Below are positions 58,082 through 64,000 of a DNA stretch of 64,000 nt, piece after piece. A model generated the notes under the pieces. It did no database searches. It was not told the DNA's origin and saw only the letters and a list, made by a program, of their open reading frames with translations. The position numbers and the translations under genes are program-made. The DNA is from Apostichopus japonicus (Eukaryota; Echinodermata; Holothuroidea; Aspidochirotida; Stichopodidae). The stretch lies in the NCBI RefSeq assembly GCF_037975245.1, contig NC_092571.1, forward strand, positions 14,813,917-14,877,916, read 5' to 3'. Position 1 is the first letter of the stretch, and every line of letters begins with the position of its first letter.

Positions 58082-60309
58082 TCGAAATTCAAATCAATAT
58101 AGGGCAGTTTAGGTAAAAGGAGAGCAGGGTCTTTAGGATGGATGCCTATAGCAGACATGCACCAAAGACATTCATGAACAGCTGCTAATGAATGTTTTTG
58201 GTGCAATCAATATTTATGGACTAAAGTCGAGACGAAGGAGGTTATATATAAAGGGTCAACCTATGACGTCATATTATTTCCTTTCCTTTATTTATATATT
58301 TATTTATTTACTTCTGGATGTGTAAAGAAGATCTCCATGTGAAAAGACTTAACGGATTGAGTTATGCAGCACAACTATAATGAGGCGATCCTGAATTTAT
58401 AAGCAAACACTCCCCCCCCCCCCCCAACTCTACCCCTCTTCCCCTTTATGTATCAATTTACAAACACTTTGTCTGTTCAACTTGCTAAGTTGCTAAAGGT
58501 TTCCTTAAGTTATACTGCATACGGGAACCTTTTTATAATTCCTTTCTGCATAATTATTGTCAGACATTATTATAAGAGGGTAAAACATTAGGCTATTAAC
58601 TTTTGTCAGTGGGGAAGCAGGTCCAGATGCTGGCAGTAGAAACACTTTGTGTCCACTATTTTAAATCTACTTCTTTGGACTAAGTTTGGTCGTTTTGACT
58701 ACAGTTTTAACGTAAGTCAGCTGAAAGCTTTCAGCTGAGCTATATAGCGATTGTACGATTCTGACAAAATTCTGTTAATATATGCTACCGTATTTGATTG
58801 ACTGCCATTTCGTCATTTTTCATTCGATTTGGCTGAAATTTCATCAGTAGTTTGTGTGAGTTTAGTTCCCATACATGCGATCATATGTTGTAAGTCTGAA
58901 GGTCATTTGAGGTCACGAGAGGTCATTTTCTGAAAACGTAAAATATGCTACTCCTCCCTGAGCGTTTGTCCAAATCTGCTGAAATGTTGCGGATATAACG
59001 TTTGAATGGTGGTGAACCACAGGTTTTCAGTCAGGAAAAATATTTGTTGTCGTTTTGTGAGGGCCCAAAACAGGGCCTTGTGTAGAGTTTTCAGTTGTAA
59101 TGAAATCTATAGGCCACAGATCATATGCAATGATCATGAAATTTGTTTTTCAACTTATTAGGTTTCATGACCTTGACCTATATGTTTTGGTGTGAGTAGA
59201 AAATATGTGTTACATCTTAACTTTTCCATCATTTTGGGAAATACTTCCACTCCGTTGGAGACTTGATCAAGAAAAAGTTTTACTCGTTATTCCGGCCTCC
59301 AATCTAGTTCGATGCCATTCGCTGTATAAGGACTACTTGGCAGATTTGCAATTCGAACTTAACAAATTCATTATACGGCGTGTTAAACAAATACAGAACT
59401 CCAATTTACCTTTAAAAACAAAAACGTTAATATTTTATATAGCATTATAATCCCATTCCTGTATGGTATATAAACCACCAGCTTCTTACGTGGATTTTGA
59501 AGAAAAAAAAAACAATTCAATAGCAATTGGGGACATCCATTTCCCGCGAAAATGAAAACAGGGATTTATTGCATCAAAAGATTTAGGAAAAACCTTTACG
59601 GAGAGACTTACGTATACACAAAGATACTATAGACCAGATGTCATTGAATAATACCTTTCACCTGGATTCGATGATAAAATCCGTTAATGAGGATTTTTTT
59701 TTTCTTTTTTTCTTTTACACGATAAGGGTTGATAGGAGTCACTGACCGTAAGTCATATCAGCTGAGTTATCTGAGATACTTTCATATCCCATAATAAGAC
59801 GCTTGTTTCCCAGACGACAAATGGATGGCTATGACGGGTTTAGTCTAACAAATTTGATTAGTGGACAAAAAAAAGACAATTCTTTTTTAGAGGAGTCGTT
59901 TTGTAAGATTCGAAGGTTTAATTGTGAGAAGGAAGAAGATGAAGAAAGATATATTGCTAACTGATTGTGTTCGTTTATATAACAAAAAAATTATAAAAGT
60001 GCTTGAGGGTGAAATATCCCTCTCAGTTCATTCGACCTTGCGTAATACGAGTAAAAATAAGAGTGATTTGTAAAGATTTTTAAAATGAACCATTTTTAAT
60101 AATAATATGATTCGCAGTAATTGCTTTCTATTTAAAGAAGAATACAAATAAAAGTGCATGGAGAGGAACAATGAGGAATTTCGAGGTTCATCCGTAATAG
60201 ACCTGCAGGGCTGTTAAAGTATAACATGTGATTGTTTGTGTGAAATGGGATTAATATTCCGTATCTTGATGAGTATCACTAAGAAAATGTATTTTCCTGG
60301 AAAAAGCTT
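58082..60309 (+). other. Intergenic: hexad-rich segment, no gene
   Basis: 58800-59190 looks like a dispersed marine-invertebrate-type repeat rich in AGGTCA/TGACCT hexads. The frame 59205-59450 is short and unassigned. C run at 58412-58425. Confidence 0.4.
58900..58925 (+). promoter_or_regulatory. Three AGGTCA hexads spaced 10 bp (tandem DR4)
   Basis: AGGTCA at 58900-58905, 58910-58915 and 58920-58925, each separated by 4 bp. A DR0 pair (TGACCTTGACCT) follows at 59168-59179. Hexad spacing of this kind is bound by nuclear receptors. Whether this copy is used is unknown, and it may belong to a repeat. Confidence 0.4.
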
Positions 60310-60600
60310 TGAACATCAAAGTATTATAAATTTAGGTCATGTAAACAGCTTCAATATTTTAGATTAAGCATTTGCAAAGCCTTTTTCCCATTACGAAAAA
60401 TAAACAGGAAAACTACCCCCCGCCCCCCCCCCCGCAAAGAAAATAATTATAATTATAATAAAAGCTTATGCTGCCAGCTCGATGACGTCATATTTAGACT
60501 TGATCAAGTCTTTCCTTATGTGAGAGCGAATATTAAAGCTGTTACAATCTCCATATACTGAAATACGTGTTGTTCTTAGTTGTGTGGGGAAGTTAAGTTG
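60310..60600 (+). repeat. Dispersed repeat family A, copy 5
   Basis: Contains 'gcatttgcaaagcctttttc', TGACGTCATATTTAGA and the perfect palindrome GACTTGATCAAGTC (60497-60510). This copy has a full CRE-type TGACGTCA where the others have TGATGTCA. Outside the gene, but in the same family as the intronic copies. Confidence 0.65.
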
Positions 60601-60942
60601 ACCCCTTCACATAATACAAAACTGCGTATTGAGTTTTTTTTTTTTGTATCGCCTTTATTTAAGTTTGGGTTTCCAAAAATCTTACGGGTCAGTTTCCTGC
60701 TGACGTTAATTGTATAGTTGTTTCTTTCAGGAGTTCAGGGGTCGAGTTTCTCATGTATATAGCAGAAAGATAGAGAAGGTTTAATTTTGCGGACAAACTA
60801 GAAAATAATTACACATGATGATGATAATGAAGGGATGACAGAATGGTCAAACTTTAATTGTTGTCTCTATTTTTAGACCCGTCCGTATAGATATCGCGTC
60901 CTCGGTCAAATCCTGCTCAGCGGGTGTTATATATGATATCAC

Positions 60943-61425
60943 TTACACGCTCGAGAACCAGGCAACGTTATTACCAGACACCCTGCCAAGCAGGCAATTC
61001 CTCATATTATTCACTCTCGCTTTTCGCGAAAACCAAAGCCAGTGATATTTCTTTATTTTTTGGTTAAATTGTTTTTTGTCATCTTTGCTAATTAGTAGCG
61101 GCCTGCCTTTGATAATTTCGAAAATTAAACTACCCCTTTGGTCTGGGTCGAACAGAGCTAATATTTGTTTTAAGATGCTGGAATAAACAGAAACGAGGGC
61201 GAGAGACACGTCCATGAGAAATGCTACGTACAATTTAGTTTTTGTTGACCTGCAGTGGACGGCCAGAGCAATTAGCGAGTTTAATTCTGTGATGAATAAC
61301 AGATTTGAGGCCGCCAACTTCAAGAATTTGAAGGGAGGACTTTTATGCAAATCATTAGTATTTATATGTATATGATAGCGTTTAGTGTCGAACGATAAAA
61401 AGTTGATCCCTTTGTGGACTGACAA
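60943..61425 (-). CDS. Unassigned 160-codon open frame (no ATG at its start)
   Basis: The longest frame in the 3' half that is not antisense to an exon or made of repeats. It contains two hydrophobic segments (LAASNLLFITELNSLIALAV and YVAFLMDVSLALVSVYSSIL) separated by a short basic loop (HCRSTKTK), followed by a Lys/Arg-rich segment (KKQFNQKIKKYHWLWFSRKA). This looks like part of a multi-pass membrane protein, but I match no family motif. It could be one exon or a decayed gene fragment. Confidence 0.25.
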   Translation of the reverse strand: MSVHKGINFLSFDTKRYHIHINTNDLHKSPPFKFLKLAASNLLFITELNSLIALAVHCRSTKTKLYVAFLMDVSLALVSVYSSILKQILALFDPDQRGSLIFEIIKGRPLLISKDDKKQFNQKIKKYHWLWFSRKARVNNMRNCLLGRVSGNNVAWFSSV

Positions 61426-61689
61426 TATGGGCCAGAGGTAAAACTAGGGGGGGGGGGGGGAGAGACTGTAAAGAGTTGTACCGTCCGGTCAGAATCATCT
61501 AACATCACAGATAATCCTATTATATTCATGGATATCTGACCAGCTAATCCCAGGCTTGCATTCATATCAGAGTATATAGGGAGGTGCTATTTGCATGGAT
61601 AATAGACATCTCATAAATTGATTTGCATATACATATACGTAACGTACTGAGGTGAGAGTCGTCTTAAGTTTTTGTAAAATCCGAGCCAA

Positions 61690-61925
61690 AAAGCTATCGT
61701 AAAGTGTGTTTGTGTATGTGCGTTTGTTTTCTATCTGACCGAGGACTTGAACAAAAGAATTCCAGGTCCTCGGTTGTGATTTCTAAAGAATCACCACGTC
61801 CTCGGAAGAATTCTATTGTATGGGGTATTGTTAAGGTTAGGGTACGTGGATTTGAACAATGGAAAATACAATGGGGTCCTCGGTTGGAATGTAATACAAA
61901 CATGTGTGTGTGCACGGGTCTATTC
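61690..61925 (+). repeat. Dispersed repeat family C (plus strand)
   Basis: 'ggtattgttaaggttagggt', 'acgtggatttga' and 'tggggtcctcgg' mirror 56905-56975. The block 'aggtcctcggttgtgatttc' is a further copy of the 'gtcctcgg' ends. Confidence 0.55.
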
Positions 61926-62530
61926 CCGTAAATGTCTTTCCTGAGAAAATTATAATAAGCAGACTCTATGATCACGAATTCTTCCTTTTGAGATTTAAAC
62001 CTTAATTATTATCTTCAATTCTTCAAGTCATGAATATTACGTCATCACACGTCATCACACGTCATCAGATGCATAGTTTTCCCGTTACTGAATATTCAGT
62101 ACACAGGTCATTGGCATATCTGGGTGCAGTGAAAGACGTTAACACTAGCCACCCGCTGATGTCCTGTATGGATTCATAGAAAACAAAGTGCAACAGTTTA
62201 ACTTTGAATTCGTGAAGAAAAACAAGACAGATAACGTCTCTGGGACAAAATAATCGGTGAGAAATCTGATAAACGTAACTGAATTAATGAATAATTCATG
62301 AGTTGCTGATCCATCCGAGCATTCCTTAATTTTTTAATGACGTATTTTGTAAGAAGAAAACAAAAGAGAATGGTTGCGGTTAGTTACGCTTTATATTAAG
62401 ACAATTGATGGTTAAAAACGATTTGTATGGTTCTCCAGGAATCGGCAAAACATTAAACGTTTTTTTTTTTTGTTAATAGATATATTCACGATAATGTGAA
62501 CTCTACTATGAAATCTGCTAAGTGATCTAG
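61926..62530 (+). other. Intergenic: no gene recognised
   Basis: A short tandem 'cgtcatcaca' (three copies, 62040-62067). Otherwise unassigned. Confidence 0.4.
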
Positions 62531-62539
62531 AAATGGTCA

Positions 62540-63300
62540 GCCGTTGGTGTTGTTATATATAGAGAGGAGCATGTTGTCGGGTTTTGATCGCGAAAAGACG
62601 AACATTGGCTCAGAAAGCGATTTTGAGCGATTTTGAAGTGAGTTTGAGTTTGAAATATGTCCACATAATATTAATACAATGGCGTATAGTTGAATAACAA
62701 GGAGGTGGAGGAGGACTGAACAATCAGAGCTTTTACGAGCAGTCCCCTCTAACAAAACAATATACGAAAGAATACAAAGGATAAGTAAGATGAAGAAGAA
62801 AAGAATTAAGAACAAAGAACAAAGAAAAAAAAGCAAGCAAGAACGAATCAATATTTAATGATGATAATCGTTAAGTAACATGGAAATTCATTTTTTGTTT
62901 GAAGCAATGAATATTTTCGGATTTTTTCATTGTGTTGTCCAAACTATTCCATATTGTAACTGCAGAATTGATAAAAAGTCGATGAGTCCTCTCGGAAGTG
63001 ATCAAATTTGTACGGAAGTTTTGACAAAACCGTGTAATGTTGTAGTTATGAATGTCACAATAAAAAAAGATACTAATCATCAAAGTTAGAAGTCAAAAGC
63101 AAAATATCATATATATATACATAAATAGAGCGACTTGGAGTTTGTATGTGTCGAAGATATGTAAGATTTTTAAGTTAGAAAATATGATATTACTCTGAGC
63201 ACGATAACTAGAATTTGTAAATCAGTCTAATGGCTTTCTTCTGGAGAGTAAACAGGCGATTAAGGTAAGATGGATAGGTATTTCCCCGAATAATGTCGCA
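62540..63300 (-). pseudogene. Non-LTR retrotransposon (LINE) 3' end, decayed reverse-transcriptase C-terminus
   Basis: The minus strand from about 63295 reads GNTYPSYLNRLFTLQKKAIR and then LIYKF before a stop. Further down, SERTHRLFINSAVTIWNSLD and NTMKKSENIHCFKQKMNFHV follow. These are the 'Y..YL..L..LQKKAIR' and 'IWNSL......S...FK.K' signatures at the end of CR1/Jockey-like LINE ORF2 proteins. Frames are interrupted by stops and the 5' part is absent, ending at an AT microsatellite. The 3' untranslated end (62700-62760) recurs at 23573-23720. Confidence 0.7.
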
Positions 63301-63305
63301 GTTCG

Positions 63306-63308
<3 letters not shown>

Positions 63309-63353
<45 letters not shown>
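63309..63353. repeat. (AT)n microsatellite
   Basis: About 22 uninterrupted AT dinucleotides marking the 5' truncation point of the LINE fragment. Confidence 0.95.
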
Positions 63354-63354
<1 letters not shown>

Positions 63355-63379
63355 GTTACAGTTATTTCATTCATGCAAC

Positions 63380-63545
63380 GTCACTATTAATGTTTGTCAA
63401 GATTAATGAATGACGTCCAATTACAGAGTTGTTGACAATTCATAATCATGTATGAATCTTAGAGACTGAGGCTTCGGTCAGCTTGCGGCTTTGTTAAGCC
63501 ATTGATGGCTTCTTCGCGAGTTCCTGCTTGTAGGAGGATCTAAAA
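63380..63545 (-). repeat. Hairpin-rich dispersed repeat, copy 2
   Basis: The reverse complement matches 3020-3170: 'ttagatcctcct', 'caagcaggaactcgcgaaga', 'agccatca.tggctta', 'caaagccgcaagctgac' and 'gaattgtcaacaactctgta'. Short stems (GCC..GGC, GGCTT..AAGCC, CTGAC..TCAG) are kept in both copies. Confidence 0.65.
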
Positions 63546-64000
63546 ATACATACATTCATACTATTATAAAATTGTCCCTGACATGAAGATCATGTCTCAC
63601 ATTAAAGCAGACAGCTGTTGTGTTTAACTATACATGAACTATATATATATAGGCCGATACACTACACTAACCATCTCGAGGATCGTGCCAAAAACATGAA
63701 AGTCTTGCTTAACGTAGTTTGAAGTCGAACACTAAACAGTGTATTACACCCACCGTTAAATTCATCCGCTGGATTGGGTAAAGGCGATAGTCGTGACGTA
63801 AATGCAGGCTAAATACCATTTTTCGGCTCGATAATTAACAAACACCCTTGCTCCATATAAATATAGCGCATTGGCTTGGATTATGTAGGTGGCTTAAAAC
63901 CCTATGGGATTAAGGAAATTCAATATCCGAAAGATACTACGAAAGAATAGAAAACCAAAACTGTACAACGAAGATTAGAGGAACCCGGGGTATATGTGAT
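63546..64000 (+). other. Window end: no gene recognised
   Basis: 455 bp of AT-rich DNA without a coding frame, repeat or RNA feature I can support. Confidence 0.4.

Overview
The window is animal nuclear DNA. It is AT-rich, and a single large gene is split by many GT-AG introns, with repeats between the exons. The one gene I can support is the 3' part of NCAPD2 (condensin I non-SMC subunit D2, CAP-D2/Cnd1) on the + strand. Twenty-two consecutive exons from 563 to 42526 join in one open frame. Their phases all agree and the total is 3,456 nt: 1,151 codons plus a TGA stop. I identified the protein by remembered similarity to vertebrate NCAPD2, not by a search. The N-terminal part and the promoter lie left of the window. 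Several dispersed repeats resemble ones I associate with echinoderms, perhaps a sea cucumber, but this placement is weak.

Layout. 1-562 is intron. 563-16800 holds exons 1-17, encoding most of the HEAT-repeat body and the start of the conserved Cnd1 domain, with introns of 0.2-2.3 kb. 16801-22986 is a 6.2-kb intron. 22987-25977 holds exons 18-20. An 11-kb intron (25978-36952) and a 5.1-kb intron (37193-42332) flank exon 21, and exon 22 carries the stop at 42524-42526. The exons after the HEAT body encode a low-complexity, basic and acidic tail with several S/T-P motifs, as expected for a mitotically phosphorylated condensin subunit. From 42527 to the end I see no convincing gene, only unique AT-rich DNA, repeats, a decayed LINE 3' end (62540-63300) and two unassigned minus-strand open frames.

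The introns are crowded with mobile and tandem DNA. I see two hAT-like non-autonomous elements (one with a perfect 8-bp target duplication), a foldback MITE nested inside an older repeat, other inverted-repeat elements, tRNA-derived SINEs, at least six dispersed repeat families with copies in both orientations, and several kilobases of minisatellite. Long G runs are frequent.

Three observations stand out. (1) A dispersed repeat carries, on the minus strand at 40691-40731, an almost complete hammerhead ribozyme core: complementary stem I arms, CTGAAGA, a stem II hairpin, GAAA, a self-complementary ACGT stem III and a GTC cleavage triplet. A second, different motif of the same layout lies on the plus strand at 36314-36352. 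(2) Intron 8 of NCAPD2 has duplicated splice sites at both ends: a 90-bp triplication gives three identical donors, and a ~204-bp duplication gives a second acceptor plus the start of exon 9. Use of the extra sites meets stop codons. (3) Three AGGTCA hexads spaced exactly 10 bp apart lie near other nuclear-receptor-type sites in the 3' flank.
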